Shown: positions 27,129 through 36,810 of the stretch, one piece after another
Numbering within the stretch: the first letter of the stretch is position 1
Layout: the number at the start of each line of letters is the position of its first letter
NCBI GenBank assembly: GCA_012517855.1
Contig: JAAYUD010000112.1
Span: forward strand, 1 to 41,532
Reading direction: 5' to 3'
DNA: 41,532 bases
DNA from: Bacteroidales bacterium
GTDB taxonomy: Bacteria; Bacteroidota; Bacteroidia; Bacteroidales; Bacteroidaceae
Notes under the pieces: model-generated
Seen by the model: only the letters and a program-made list of their open reading frames with translations
Told to the model about the DNA's origin: nothing
Databases searched by the model: none
Made by a program: the position numbers and the translations under genes

Positions 27129-27146
27129 TTAATAAAAACAATATAG

Positions 27147-27827
27147 ATGAAGCAATATGGTATCTGGATAGGGGTACTCTTGGGAGCTGCATTTTTAGTG
27201 TGGCTTCTACATTGCTTTGTTTTCTCATCATATCTTATACTGTCTTCTGATATGGAAGACACATTGTTGCCTGGCGAGCGAGTTATCGTTAATAAGTGGA
27301 GCTACGGATTGCGTCTACCTTGTATGTCCTTTATGGGTTATCAACGTATTGGAGAAGAGAAAATTCAGAAGGGCGATGTCGTAGTTTTCAATAATCCGCT
27401 AGAAACCGATAAAGAAATAGATCGTCGTAGCCCATTGATCTATCGTTGTCTTGCCGGCCCCGGCGATACGATTTCTGTGGATTCCTGCAGGTTGGTAGTC
27501 CCTTCTCGTGGAACTTCTGTTGAAGTAACCAAAGCCAATTGCACACTCCTTTGTAATACGCTTCGTTTGCACGAAGGTAGAAAGGCTACAGTTCGTCACG
27601 ATACTCTTTTTATAAACAATTATCCAGTGAAAAGGTGCGTTTTTTATAAAGATTACTACTGGATGATGTCCGATCGAATGCCCAATATTACAGATTCTCA
27701 TCTTTTCGGCTTAGTTCCACAAGAACATATTATAGGTAAAGCCTCTATCGTTTGGTTCTCAAAAGACCCCAATCAAAACATTTTTTACGGCTATCGGTGG
27801 AAACGCTTTTTTCATTTAATAAAGTAA
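27147..27827 (+). CDS. Signal peptidase I paralog lacking the catalytic Ser/Lys dyad
   Basis: 226 residues with one N-terminal membrane segment (about residues 6-26). It aligns with the preceding LepB through box B (ILSSDMEDTLLPGERVIV against IPSSSLEKSLLVGDFLYV), the following SYGxRxP, box D (IYRCLAGPGD against VKRCIGLPGD) and the end (YYWMMSDRMPNITDSHLFG against YYWMMGDNRHNSQDSRYWG). In this alignment the catalytic Ser is Asp35 and the catalytic Lys is Tyr99; box E is also changed. The frame is intact and the core is conserved, so this looks like a maintained pseudoenzyme rather than a decayed gene. Ser33 or Ser34 could in theory replace the nucleophile, but no lysine is left at the base position. 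Confidence 0.88.
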   Translation: MKQYGIWIGVLLGAAFLVWLLHCFVFSSYLILSSDMEDTLLPGERVIVNKWSYGLRLPCMSFMGYQRIGEEKIQKGDVVVFNNPLETDKEIDRRSPLIYRCLAGPGDTISVDSCRLVVPSRGTSVEVTKANCTLLCNTLRLHEGRKATVRHDTLFINNYPVKRCVFYKDYYWMMSDRMPNITDSHLFGLVPQEHIIGKASIVWFSKDPNQNIFYGYRWKRFFHLIK

Positions 27828-27830
27828 ACT

Positions 27831-28457
27831 ATGAAATCTGTTTGGCTAACAACAGCCTATTTGGCGCCAATCGAATATTATACTAAGCTTTTGGCGTACG
27901 ATCGTGTCTTTATAGAACAGCATGATCATTATATGAAAGAAACTTATCGTAATCGATGTCGAATTTGTGGTCCGGACGGGGTTATTAACTTAACTGTTCC
28001 TGTTGTGAAGCCGGAAACACCGAAAGCCGAAATCAAAGATATCCGTATCTCCGATCATGGTAATTGGCGTCATTTACATTGGAATGCCATTGAGTCGGCA
28101 TATAATGCAACCCCTTACTTCGAATTTTATAGAGATTATTTTCAGCCGTTTTATGAGAAAAGTTATGCCTATCTTCTCGATTTCAACGATGAACTTTGCC
28201 GTCTTGTTTGTAATTTGATAGATATGCAGCCTTATATTTGTCATACCGAAGAATATATTAAGTCTTTCTCTGAAGGAGAATATGATTTTCGCGATATTAT
28301 TCATCCAAAAAAAGATTTTCGAATAGTCGATACTGAGTTCCGTCCTAATCCGTATTATCAGGTTTTTCATGAAAAATTGGGCTTCATACCCAATCTTAGC
28401 ATTGTAGATATGCTATTTAACTGTGGTCCTGAGAGTCTGATATTGTTGAGATCTTAA
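27831..28457 (+). CDS. WbqC-like family protein
   Basis: 208 residues. It matches the WbqC family through the N-terminal TTAYLAPIEYYTKLLAYDRVFIEQHDHYMKE-type region (AYLAPIEYY near residue 9), RNRCRICGPDGVINLTVPV near residue 42, and HLHWNAIESAYNATPYFEFYRD near residue 84. WbqC proteins occur in sugar and surface polysaccharide clusters but their reaction is not established. It starts 3 bp after the signal peptidase paralog and is the last gene of the dapB operon. No signal peptide. Confidence 0.88.
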   Translation: MKSVWLTTAYLAPIEYYTKLLAYDRVFIEQHDHYMKETYRNRCRICGPDGVINLTVPVVKPETPKAEIKDIRISDHGNWRHLHWNAIESAYNATPYFEFYRDYFQPFYEKSYAYLLDFNDELCRLVCNLIDMQPYICHTEEYIKSFSEGEYDFRDIIHPKKDFRIVDTEFRPNPYYQVFHEKLGFIPNLSIVDMLFNCGPESLILLRS

Positions 28458-29013
28458 TTCGTGATTTTCTGTTTGTTCTTTTGATTGTTAGAGGACTCTT
28501 TATCATCTGATTCCTAAGCTTTCTTTATGAAACAATTTTTGGTCTTATTCGTGCAAAATGAATAATGCTCAAGACCGGAATGACTAAGAATGCATAGCAA
28601 ATCTGTCTGGTTTAATATACCGGCAAAAGGTTTATTATTTGCTCCTTTGCCACCTCCGTATGACACCATTATGCACTATCCCACAGTAGGTTATCGATTC
28701 ACCGTATACAACGCCAGCGAAAAAAGGTCTCAAAATAGGCCCTAGAGTATACTGTAGACTCCTTATTTTCGGCGGACCTCTGCTTAGAACGAGTCTAAAT
28801 GATAGCCTACAGATATCTGAGGAGCAGTTTGTACACAAACGAGTGTGCTCCACCTTTTTTGATAAGCGCCTCATTCTTCACGAAAAGCAGCAGGCGAGTA
28901 AATGCAATAATCCCTCGGAAACCGCTTTTAAATTTGCCTCCATCTGCATCGATATTTTTCAGATTCCTTGCACACTTTTTGAAACTTCGTCGTTGTCACA
29001 TTCAACATCTGTA

Positions 29014-29042
29014 CAAAGATACGCCCTCTACTTTTTTTCAAA
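29014..29042 (-). promoter_or_regulatory. Full Bacteroidetes promoter match on the minus strand
   Basis: On the minus strand TTTG (29042-29039) and TATCTTTG (29021-29014) are separated by 17 bp, the same spacing as the efflux operon promoter. It points into the gene-free stretch toward 28458; the longest peptide just after it, from a TTG, is only about 23 residues. Confidence 0.5.
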
Positions 29043-29220
29043 GCGGGCGTATGATAACAGCTGTAATTCACTTCTTCCTATGTGTTTCCGTTCCATCTGA
29101 ATGCGACAAGGAAGAATAAAACGTTGACACAAAACTATTGATTCGAATAAGACTATGATTGTAGGGCACTTATTCTAGGAAGTCCAAGAAAAAGTTAGTT
29201 AAACGTCAAAGTGAATATTA

Positions 29221-29262
29221 AAGGAAATTCCATTGAACTTATCAATCGAATTTCCTTTTTTT
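29221..29262 (+). terminator. Orphan Rho-independent terminator
   Basis: A perfect 10-bp stem, AAGGAAATTC (29221-29230) with GAATTTCCTT (29248-29257), followed by seven T's in total. No plus-strand gene lies within the 760 bp upstream. Confidence 0.75.
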
Positions 29263-29405
29263 AAAAGTGTTTCTAGGATTGGTTACTTATGCTGTAGAAA
29301 TCGAGTCTCTCTATGTGTCGTGTTCAGATACGGAAGTGACAGTGATGACTTCAATTCCTTGTTGCAGCGCCCTATATATATTGTCACCGTGACGTAAGGA
29401 CGTGG

Positions 29406-29433
29406 CTTGCGACTCACGGCCGTGAGTCGCAAG
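29406..29433. repeat. Perfect 28-bp palindrome
   Basis: CTTGCGACTCACGG followed at once by CCGTGAGTCGCAAG, with no loop. It is GC-rich against its AT-rich surroundings and has no T tract, so it is more like a binding site or cruciform than a terminator. Confidence 0.85.
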
Positions 29434-29459
29434 TTTCGTAAGGGAGAAAATTTATTTTC

Positions 29460-29489
29460 GTCCTTATGTAAATTTGAAAACATAAGGAC
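29460..29489. repeat. Inverted repeat with 10-bp arms
   Basis: GTCCTTATGT (29460-29469) and ACATAAGGAC (29480-29489) with a 10-base A/T-rich loop, 26 bp after the perfect palindrome. Confidence 0.7.
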
Positions 29490-29815
29490 CAAAATAATGG
29501 CTGTTCTTTATGCCATTTCTTGTCTGAAGAAGACCCTATAAATCCAATCCGGCGAATAGAAATTTTGGTTATGAGAGAAGTAATAGGTACGGTTACAAAT
29601 GGTATGGATATTCTCATAAAACGTAGATGCATTACTTCCTGTATCCATTGTTTTTTAGCTTAGTCCTTTTCTTCTTTGAAATAATAATAATGAATAAATA
29701 TTTAATTTCGGTATAAAATTTTGTATTTTTACTTATTTTATGGCTTATTTTTTGCATCTATAAGAATAAAGTTGCATTTTTACAATTCTTCTAAAAGAAT
29801 ATTGTATATATAATT

Positions 29816-32062
29816 ATGGCGTACGATTTAAATATGTTAGAGCAACATTACGCAACATTGCCGTTGCGTATGAGAAAGGTAAGAGAAATTCTTGGACACC
29901 CTTTGACGTTGTCGGAAAAGATTCTTTATTCACACTTGTATGTTCCCGATTTTGCCTCTGGTTTTCGGCGAGGTATCGATTATGTAAGCTTTCGTCCTGA
30001 CCGTGTGGCGATGCAAGATGCTACTGCGCAAATGGCTCTTTTGCAATTTATGAATGCAGAACGTGATAAGGTGGCTGTCCCATCTACAATACATTGCGAT
30101 CATCTTATATTGGCGGATAATGGTGCAGGTGTTGATTTACCTGTTGCTGAAAAAAGTAATGAAGAGGTTTATTCTTTTTTGAGGGGAGTGGCCGATAAGT
30201 ATGGAATAGGTTTCTGGAAGCCTGGCGCAGGTATTATTCATCAGGTGATACTCGAGAATTATGCATTTCCTGGAGGTTTCATGGTCGGTACCGATTCGCA
30301 TACTCCTAATGCGGGAGGACTGAGCATGATTGCTATCGGCGTTGGTGGCGCCGATGCTGTGGATGTAATGACTGATATGCCCTGGGAATTGAAAATGCCA
30401 AAGATTATAGGTGTAAAACTGACCGGACATCTATACGGTTGGGCAACTCCTAAAGATGTTATTCTGCGATTGGCAGGTCTTATTACTGTAAAAGGTGCTA
30501 CAAATTCAATAATCGAGTATTTTGGCGAGGGTGTCGATTCTATTTCTGCTACCGGGCGAGCGACTATCTGTAATATGGGGGCTGAGGTAGGTGCTACCAC
30601 TTCGATTTTCCCGCTTGGCAAACACACTCTCGACTATTTGTACGAAACAGGAAGGAGTGAGGTCGCTGAAATGGCTTGTAAGTGTGTTGACTGCCTTTGT
30701 GCCGATTCGGAAGTAATTGCCAATCCTGAAAAATATTATGATCAACTTATTGAAATAAATCTTTCATCTTTGGAACCTTATTTGAATGGACCGTTTACAC
30801 CCGATGCGGCGCATCCCGTATCTTCAATGGCCGCCGATGTTGATAAATATGGTTATCCGGAGAAAGTAGAAGCGGGATTGATAGGCTCTTGTACCAATTC
30901 GTCTTACCAAGATTTGAGTCGTGCAGCTTCGTTGGCCCGTCAGGCTGTAGCTAAACATCTGAAAGTGCAGACTCCGTTGTATATTAATCCGGGTTCGGAA
31001 CAAATAAGATATACGGCGGAGCGGGATGGTATTATTGCCGATTTTGAACGTGTAGGAGCTGTTGTAATGGCAAATGCTTGTGGCCCTTGTATAGGACAAT
31101 GGAGAAGACATACGGATGATAACACTCGTAAAAACACCATTGTTACTTCGTTTAATCGTAATTTTGCGAAACGTGCCGATGGTAATCCGAATACTTATGC
31201 ATTTGTATCTTCTCCCGAGATGGTGATGGCGTTGGCAATAGCCGGAAAGTTGACATTCAATCCTCTTACCGATTCCTTATTAAATATGAATGGAGAGAAA
31301 GTTAAGCTGGATCCTCCTGAAGGGGATGTCTATCCTCCTCAAAAATTCGAAGTGAAGGATAATGGGTATTGTCCTGCTACAGGTGATACGAAGACGATAC
31401 TGATTAATCCGTCTTCGCAGCGATTACAGAAGCTTGAACCTTTTAAGAAATGGGATGGAAAAGATTTTATTAAGTTACCGCTTTTGATTCAGACAAAGGG
31501 GAAATGTACTACGGATCATATTTCAATGGCCGGTCCATGGCTTCGTTTTAGGGGACATTTGGAAAATATATCTCAAAACCTGTTGATGGGAGCAGTCAAT
31601 AGGTTCAATGGTAAGACCAATAGTACTTTAAATCAACTTTTAGGTGTATATGCTCCTGTATCCGAAGTTGCAAAATATTATAAGGATAAAGGAATTTCTT
31701 CTATCGTTGTTGCCGAAGAGAATTATGGTGAGGGCTCTTCGAGAGAACATGCGGCGATGGAACCACGATTCTTGAATGTAAAGGTTGTGTTAGCTAAATC
31801 TTTTGCACGTATTCATGAAACAAATCTAAAAAAGCAGGGGATATTGACTTTGACTTTTGTCGACAAATGCGACTACGATAAGGTTCGAGAAGATGATAAA
31901 ATATCTATCATTGGTCTCGGTGGATTTGTTCCGGATTCATTACTAACAGTTGTATTGAATCATAAGGATGGTTCATCCGATCAGTTTAAAGTCAGACATA
32001 CATATAGTGTTCAGCAGATAGAGTGGTTTAAGGCCGGTTCTGCATTAAATATTAAAAAGTGA
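29816..32062 (+). CDS. acnA: Aconitate hydratase, mitochondrial-like type
   Basis: 748 residues, close to mitochondrial aconitase and shorter than the ~890-residue bacterial AcnA. The 4Fe-4S cysteines are in [10 protein letters not shown] (near residue 359) and [10 protein letters not shown] (near residue 421); the swivel domain carries [15 protein letters not shown] near residue 637, a substrate-binding stretch, and [11 protein letters not shown] near 563. It converts citrate to isocitrate in the cytoplasm. Bacteroides fragilis is known to have a mitochondrial-like aconitase clustered with isocitrate dehydrogenase and citrate synthase, exactly the arrangement here. The next gene begins 1 bp after its stop. 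Confidence 0.95.
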   Translation: MAYDLNMLEQHYATLPLRMRKVREILGHPLTLSEKILYSHLYVPDFASGFRRGIDYVSFRPDRVAMQDATAQMALLQFMNAERDKVAVPSTIHCDHLILADNGAGVDLPVAEKSNEEVYSFLRGVADKYGIGFWKPGAGIIHQVILENYAFPGGFMVGTDSHTPNAGGLSMIAIGVGGADAVDVMTDMPWELKMPKIIGVKLTGHLYGWATPKDVILRLAGLITVKGATNSIIEYFGEGVDSISATGRATICNMGAEVGATTSIFPLGKHTLDYLYETGRSEVAEMACKCVDCLCADSEVIANPEKYYDQLIEINLSSLEPYLNGPFTPDAAHPVSSMAADVDKYGYPEKVEAGLIGSCTNSSYQDLSRAASLARQAVAKHLKVQTPLYINPGSEQIRYTAERDGIIADFERVGAVVMANACGPCIGQWRRHTDDNTRKNTIVTSFNRNFAKRADGNPNTYAFVSSPEMVMALAIAGKLTFNPLTDSLLNMNGEKVKLDPPEGDVYPPQKFEVKDNGYCPATGDTKTILINPSSQRLQKLEPFKKWDGKDFIKLPLLIQTKGKCTTDHISMAGPWLRFRGHLENISQNLLMGAVNRFNGKTNSTLNQLLGVYAPVSEVAKYYKDKGISSIVVAEENYGEGSSREHAAMEPRFLNVKVVLAKSFARIHETNLKKQGILTLTFVDKCDYDKVREDDKISIIGLGGFVPDSLLTVVLNHKDGSSDQFKVRHTYSVQQIEWFKAGSALNIKK

Positions 32063-32063
32063 G

Positions 32064-33335
32064 ATGGGTAAGATTAGAAAGCTAAATGGTAAATTGATTG
32101 TTCCGGATAATGTCACTATTCCTTATATAGAAGGAGATGGTGTAGGAGCTGAGATAACTTCGGTTTGTCACAGGGTTGTAGACAAAGCGATTTCTAAGGT
32201 ATATTGTGGAAAGAGGCAAATAGAATGGAAAGAAGTGTTTGCAGGAGGCAAAGCATATCAATTGGCAGGAGAATGGTTGCCTCAAGCTACATTGGATGCT
32301 TTTCGCGATTATTTGGTGGGGATCAAAGGCCCATTGACTACACCGATTGGTGGAGGTATTCGTTCTCTGAATGTCGCTTTGCGGCAGACACTCGATCTGT
32401 TTGTCTGTCTTCGTCCGGTAAGATGGTTCGAAGGAGTTGCTTCACCTCTAAAAGAACCACAGAAAGTAGATATGACCATCTTTAGAGAAAATACGGAGGA
32501 TATTTATGCCGGGATTGAATGGAAATCGGGCACTCCCGAAGTAGAGAAGGTCTTGAGGTTTCTGATGGATGAAATGCATGTCTCAAATATACGTTTTCCA
32601 CAGACTTCCTCTTTGGGTATCAAACCCGTTTCAGTTGAGGGAAGTGAACGTTTGGTTCGTGCGGCAATAAACTATGCTCTTTTGAATCATAAACCTAGTG
32701 TTACTTTGGTACATAAGGGGAATATTATGAAATTTACAGAAGGAGGATTTAAATTATGGGGATATGCTTTGGCTGAACGTGAATTTGGCGAACAAGTATT
32801 CACCATGATGCAATATGATGCCATTAAGAAAGAGCAGGGGAGCGTAAAGGCAGATGAGGCTTTAAAGGAAGCCAAAAAATCGGGTAAAATTATTATAAAA
32901 GACTGTATATGCGATGCTTTCTTGCAAAATACATTGTTGTATCCGGAAGATTATTCGGTTATCGCTACGATGAATCTTAATGGAGATTACATTAGTGATC
33001 AATTGGCAGCGATGGTCGGTGGTATCGGAATTGCACCTGGTGCTAATATCAACGATGAAAATGGTTATGCAATATTTGAAGCTACACATGGTACTGCACC
33101 TGATATTGCCGGAAAGAATATAGCCAATCCTTCTTCTTTGTTGCTTTCTTCTGTAATGATGCTTAAATATATAGGTTGGGAAGAAGCCGGGGCGCTTATC
33201 GAAAAAGCTCTGGAGTTTTGTTTCTTAAAAGGAAAAGCTACCCACGATCTAGCACGGTTTATGATAAATGGAGAGTCGTTGGGCACTGCGGAGTTTGGTG
33301 ATGAAATAATTAAGTCGTTAAATGGTATTATATAA
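32064..33335 (+). CDS. icd: NADP-type isocitrate dehydrogenase
   Basis: 423 residues, the size of E. coli-type Icd. The substrate loop [27 protein letters not shown] (Ser near residue 102 is the phosphorylatable/substrate Ser position of the family), [15 protein letters not shown], and the cofactor region with [19 protein letters not shown] near residues 341-359 are all visible. It makes 2-oxoglutarate from isocitrate, giving NADPH and the precursor of glutamate. It sits between acnA and gltA in a tight operon (1 and 14 bp gaps). Confidence 0.94.
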   Translation: MGKIRKLNGKLIVPDNVTIPYIEGDGVGAEITSVCHRVVDKAISKVYCGKRQIEWKEVFAGGKAYQLAGEWLPQATLDAFRDYLVGIKGPLTTPIGGGIRSLNVALRQTLDLFVCLRPVRWFEGVASPLKEPQKVDMTIFRENTEDIYAGIEWKSGTPEVEKVLRFLMDEMHVSNIRFPQTSSLGIKPVSVEGSERLVRAAINYALLNHKPSVTLVHKGNIMKFTEGGFKLWGYALAEREFGEQVFTMMQYDAIKKEQGSVKADEALKEAKKSGKIIIKDCICDAFLQNTLLYPEDYSVIATMNLNGDYISDQLAAMVGGIGIAPGANINDENGYAIFEATHGTAPDIAGKNIANPSSLLLSSVMMLKYIGWEEAGALIEKALEFCFLKGKATHDLARFMINGESLGTAEFGDEIIKSLNGII

Positions 33336-33349
33336 AAGACAAGAGAGTT

Positions 33350-34699
33350 ATGAAAAAGGAGTATCTGTTATTCAAATTATCTGAATCGGCTAAACAATCA
33401 GGTAAAATAGACAATTCTCTTTTTACAAAATACAATGTAAAAAGAGGGTTGCGCAATGAAGATGGTACAGGCGTCTTGGTCGGTCTGACTAAAATAGGCA
33501 ATGTGGTAGGAACTAAGCGCTTGCCGGATGGGAGCATTCAATCCATCCCCGGTAAGCTTTACTACCGTGGCTATGATGTTGAAGACTTGGTTGATGCGAT
33601 TCTTGATGAGAAACGTTTTGGGTTTGAAGAGATTGCTTATCTATTGTTGTCCGGACATTTGCCTGATAATGAAGAGCTCACTTATTTTAATCAGATCATC
33701 ATAGATAATATGCCTTTGAGTCAGAAGATAAAGATGAACATCATCGATCTTGAAGGAGAGAATATTATGAATATCTTGGCTCGGAGTGTGCTTGAAATGT
33801 ATAATTTCGACAGCAATCCCGAAGATACTTCGCGAGATAATCTGATTCGTCAATCGGTCGAACTTATTTCTAGATTTCCCACAATTATAGCATACGCCTA
33901 TAATATCTGGCGTCACAGCCAACTGGGGCGTTCGCTGCATATTCGTCACCCTCAGGAGAATCTGTCTATTGCTCAGAACTTTCTGTTTATGTTGAAGAAT
34001 AACTATACCGAGTTGGATGCTCGAACACTCGATCTGTTATTGATCCTTCAAGCGGAGCATGGCGGCGGTAATAACTCTACATTTACAGTGCGTGTTACTA
34101 GTTCCACCGGTACCGATACGTATTCGTCGATAGCAGCCGGTATCGGTTCGTTGAAGGGGCCTTTGCATGGTGGAGCGAATATTGCTGTGGTGAAAATGCT
34201 TGAACATCTCAAGAAGTCTATCAAAGATTGGTCCAATGCGGATGAAATTGATAATTATCTGTTGCGTATCTTAAAAAAAGAAGTTTATGATAAGAAGGGA
34301 TTGATTTATGGCATTGGACATGCCGTTTACACATTATCCGATCCCCGCGCGGAATTATTGAAGAAGCTGGCTGGAGAATTGGCAAAAGAAAAAGGTAGGG
34401 AAGAAGAGTACAACTTTTTGCGCCTTTTGGAAGATCGGGCTATCATTACTCTTAAAAAGTTTAAAGGGAAGAATGCCAAAGATGTCTGTTCGAATGTAGA
34501 CTTCTATTCTGGCTTTGTATACGATATGATAGGGTTGCCTATCGAGATTTATACGCCCTTGTTTGCAATGGCGCGTATCGTAGGTTGGAGTGCACATCGG
34601 ATAGAAGAATTGACTTTCGACGGTAAACGCATTATTCGTCCCGCATATATGAATGCTATAACAGAGAAGAAAGATTACATATCTATCAAAAGTCGTTGA
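33350..34699 (+). CDS. gltA: Citrate synthase
   Basis: 449 residues. Active-site regions are AEHGGGNNSTFT near residue 230, GPLHGGANIAVVKML near 278 and GIGHAVYTLSDPRA near 324, each with the expected His, and the C-terminal catalytic Asp region DFYSGFVYDMIGLP near 385. It condenses oxaloacetate and acetyl-CoA. With acnA and icd it makes the oxidative branch leading to 2-oxoglutarate, which in an anaerobe mainly feeds glutamate synthesis. Its stop is 32 bp from the end of the convergent peptidase gene. Confidence 0.94.
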   Translation: MKKEYLLFKLSESAKQSGKIDNSLFTKYNVKRGLRNEDGTGVLVGLTKIGNVVGTKRLPDGSIQSIPGKLYYRGYDVEDLVDAILDEKRFGFEEIAYLLLSGHLPDNEELTYFNQIIIDNMPLSQKIKMNIIDLEGENIMNILARSVLEMYNFDSNPEDTSRDNLIRQSVELISRFPTIIAYAYNIWRHSQLGRSLHIRHPQENLSIAQNFLFMLKNNYTELDARTLDLLLILQAEHGGGNNSTFTVRVTSSTGTDTYSSIAAGIGSLKGPLHGGANIAVVKMLEHLKKSIKDWSNADEIDNYLLRILKKEVYDKKGLIYGIGHAVYTLSDPRAELLKKLAGELAKEKGREEEYNFLRLLEDRAIITLKKFKGKNAKDVCSNVDFYSGFVYDMIGLPIEIYTPLFAMARIVGWSAHRIEELTFDGKRIIRPAYMNAITEKKDYISIKSR

Positions 34700-34731
34700 G
34701 AGATTAAACCTTTGCTGCAAGAGCTATCTGG

Positions 34732-35988
34732 CTATTTGAAAATCAATGTCGTAAGATTGCTTTCTGCAAAATTTTCATTGGCGACGTTTATTAGCTCTTC
34801 TGCAGTGAGCGCATCTATGCGACGGCACGCTTCATACAAAGTGTCGTAGCGATTAAAATGTAGAAATGTCTTAGCTATATCGAGGGCGTTGTTTTCGTCA
34901 TTTTCGGATGCGATGATAAGTTGCCCTATCAGTTGTTGCTTCGCCACGGATAGTTGTAGCGGGCTTAGTTTCTTTTCTCTTAACTTTTTGAGTTCTCGGT
35001 TTATCAAGTGAATGCAGCGGTTTGTGTCTTCAGGGTCCGATCCGAAGTAAATGCAAAATTCTCCGGTATCAGTGTATCCTGTTAGACTGGATTCTACAGT
35101 ATAGACTAATCCTGATCGCTCTCTTAATGACAGGTTGAGGCGATTGTTCATGCCTGCTCCACCGAGGACGTTGTTTATGAGATACAAGCTTGCAGACTTT
35201 GGGTGATATGCTTTGTAGCCTGGACAACCGATAATAACGTGCGTTTGATGCGTGCCCCGATCTATTTCAATGTGCTCGGGTCGATAATCGGTTGGGGCTT
35301 TTCTTGCTAAGTTTGTGTTAAATGAAGGAATATCCGAAGTGTATTTTTGAGCCAGTCGAATAATCTTTTTTAGATCCTGATTACCCGATACAAATAGTAT
35401 CATGTTATTGGGTTGATAATAACGTTGAACAAAAGAGAGTGCTTCAGCTGTTCCGAACTGGCGGATGCTCTCTGTATTGCCCAATATATTGTATCCCAAA
35501 GGATGCCCTTTGAAGATGATGTTCTCAAATTCATCATAAATCAGATCGGTGGGAGTGTCTTCGTAAGATTGGATTTCATCCAATATTACTTCTGTCTCTT
35601 TCTTTATTTCGTTAGCTGGGAAAGTAGAATGGAAGACAATGTCGCTTAGCAATTCCAATGCCCGATCGAAGTATTCGTTTAATACCGTGGCGTAGAATGT
35701 CGTATCTTCTTTATTGGTATAAGCGTCAATGTCGCCACCAACGTTACTTAGACGATTGAGTATTTGAATTGCCTTACGCTTTTTTGTCCCTTTAAAGATG
35801 AGATGCTCTACGAAATGTGCGATACCCGGTTCGTTAGGATTTTCATCTCGTGTTCCTGCATTGATGGCATAGCCGCAATAGGTTACTTTCGAATTGTTCG
35901 GACAGAAAATAATTCTTAATCCGTTGTCCAACGAATATACTTGGTGTATCTCCTTCTTTTCCTCTTTATATATATTGAATCTGACCAT
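34732..35988 (-). CDS. M16 family zinc metallopeptidase (insulinase-like)
   Basis: 418 residues, the length of single-chain M16B peptidases such as mitochondrial processing peptidase beta-like proteins. The inverted zinc motif HFVEH is at residues 58-62 and the third zinc ligand fits Glu138, exactly 76 residues later, in ETEVILDEIQ. The C-terminal half carries the inactive-like M16 domain with GGAGMNNRLNLSLRERSGLVY near residue 276. No signal peptide, so it is probably cytoplasmic. Its physiological substrate is unknown. It is a single-gene unit, divergent from the SIS gene. Confidence 0.93.
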   Translation of the reverse strand: MVRFNIYKEEKKEIHQVYSLDNGLRIIFCPNNSKVTYCGYAINAGTRDENPNEPGIAHFVEHLIFKGTKKRKAIQILNRLSNVGGDIDAYTNKEDTTFYATVLNEYFDRALELLSDIVFHSTFPANEIKKETEVILDEIQSYEDTPTDLIYDEFENIIFKGHPLGYNILGNTESIRQFGTAEALSFVQRYYQPNNMILFVSGNQDLKKIIRLAQKYTSDIPSFNTNLARKAPTDYRPEHIEIDRGTHQTHVIIGCPGYKAYHPKSASLYLINNVLGGAGMNNRLNLSLRERSGLVYTVESSLTGYTDTGEFCIYFGSDPEDTNRCIHLINRELKKLREKKLSPLQLSVAKQQLIGQLIIASENDENNALDIAKTFLHFNRYDTLYEACRRIDALTAEELINVANENFAESNLTTLIFK

Positions 35989-36006
35989 TTGTTGAATTTT
36001 GAACTA

Positions 36007-36014
36007 CAAAATTA
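36007..36014 (-). promoter_or_regulatory. -7 element of the M16 peptidase gene
   Basis: CAAAATTA on the plus strand reads TAATTTTG on the minus strand, matching TAnnTTTG, 19 bp before the start codon. No clear -33 box. Confidence 0.4.
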
Positions 36015-36072
36015 CAAAAACCTATTGCAGTTTATAGAAAAATACTGATATTTGTATGAAAAATGAGAAAAA

Positions 36073-36675
36073 ATGATTGATTCAATAAATGAGATTCTAC
36101 AAAAAGAGGCTCAAGCCGTGCTAAATATCCCGATAACGGATGCTTACGAACAGGCTGTTGACTTAATAGTTGAGCAAGTATACAATAAAGGCGGTAAATT
36201 AGTTACTTCGGGTATGGGAAAGGCCGGGCAGATAGCAATGAACATTGCAACTACTTTTTGCTCGACGGGTATACCTGCAGTCTTTCTTCATCCGAGTGAA
36301 GCTCAACATGGTGATTTGGGCATTCTTCAAGAGAATGATTTGCTATTGCTTATTTCCAATTCGGGTAAAACTCGTGAAATAGTCGAATTGACAGAGTTGG
36401 CTCATACTCTTAACCCTGCGTTAAAGTTTATTGTTATTACTGCCAATCCGGATAGTCCGCTTGCCAAAGAGTCGGATGTTTGTATCAGTACCGGCAATCC
36501 GAAAGAAGTTTGCCCGTTGGGATTGACTCCTACCACTTCTACTACGATGATGACTGTTATTGGCGATATCTTAGTCGTCGAATCGATGAAAAAGACAGGT
36601 TTTACTATCGAAGATTATTCGAAACGTCATCATGGGGGCTATCTCGGCAAGAAATCGAGAGATTTGTGCAAATAA
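36073..36675 (+). CDS. SIS-domain arabinose-5-phosphate isomerase (KdsD/KpsF type, no CBS domains)
   Basis: 200 residues, just the SIS sugar-isomerase domain; the E. coli KdsD and KpsF proteins add two CBS domains that are absent here. The fold shows as VTSGMGKAGQIAMNIATTFCSTG near residues 43-65, HPSEAQHGDLGIL near 77 and LLISNSGKTREIVEL near 92, with the His of the PSEAxHGD motif that is typical of arabinose-5-phosphate isomerases. The product feeds Kdo synthesis for lipopolysaccharide. SIS-only forms are known in Bacteroides. An undefined phosphosugar isomerase role is the alternative. Confidence 0.88.
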   Translation: MIDSINEILQKEAQAVLNIPITDAYEQAVDLIVEQVYNKGGKLVTSGMGKAGQIAMNIATTFCSTGIPAVFLHPSEAQHGDLGILQENDLLLLISNSGKTREIVELTELAHTLNPALKFIVITANPDSPLAKESDVCISTGNPKEVCPLGLTPTTSTTMMTVIGDILVVESMKKTGFTIEDYSKRHHGGYLGKKSRDLCK

Positions 36676-36746
36676 CTTTCTTAACTTAAAATCTCTATAG
36701 TTAGCCTAATTAAGGCAAATATCCGATAGAATTCGAAAAGAATATC

Positions 36747-36754
36747 TATCTTTG
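36747..36754 (+). promoter_or_regulatory. -7 element of the tyrosine phosphatase gene
   Basis: TATCTTTG matches TAnnTTTG, 56 bp before the ATG at 36811. Confidence 0.5.
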
Positions 36755-36810
36755 TGAGGTGTCTGTTGGCTAATAGCCTATTATCGCACCAAGAATAGGA
36801 GAAGTATTCA

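Larger units (their letters stand above)
28458..29815. other. 1.36-kb stretch without a recognisable gene
   Basis: No open frame here resembles a known family. Visible structure: a hairpin GGAGCA...TGCTCC (28821-28851) followed by TTTTTT; an inverted pair ATACGCCC and GGGCGTAT flanking a T-rich run (29020-29051); a full minus-strand promoter match (29014-29042); a terminator (29221-29262); a perfect 28-bp palindrome (29406-29433); and a 10-bp-stem hairpin (29460-29489). It could be a decayed mobile element or host to an RNA gene. Confidence 0.5.

Noticed and set aside
28635-28874. A 79-codon minus-strand frame downstream of the promoter at 29014-29042
   Set aside because: No recognised family, no signal or domain pattern, and it is 140 bp away from the promoter. 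More likely a chance frame.
29740-29815. Possible promoter before acnA (TATTTTTTG and TAAAATTTTG)
   Set aside because: Spacing within the element does not fit TAnnTTTG, so no promoter is called; one must exist nearby but cannot be read with confidence.
36050-36057. GATATTTG as a -7 element for the SIS gene
   Set aside because: The first, invariant T of TAnnTTTG is missing.
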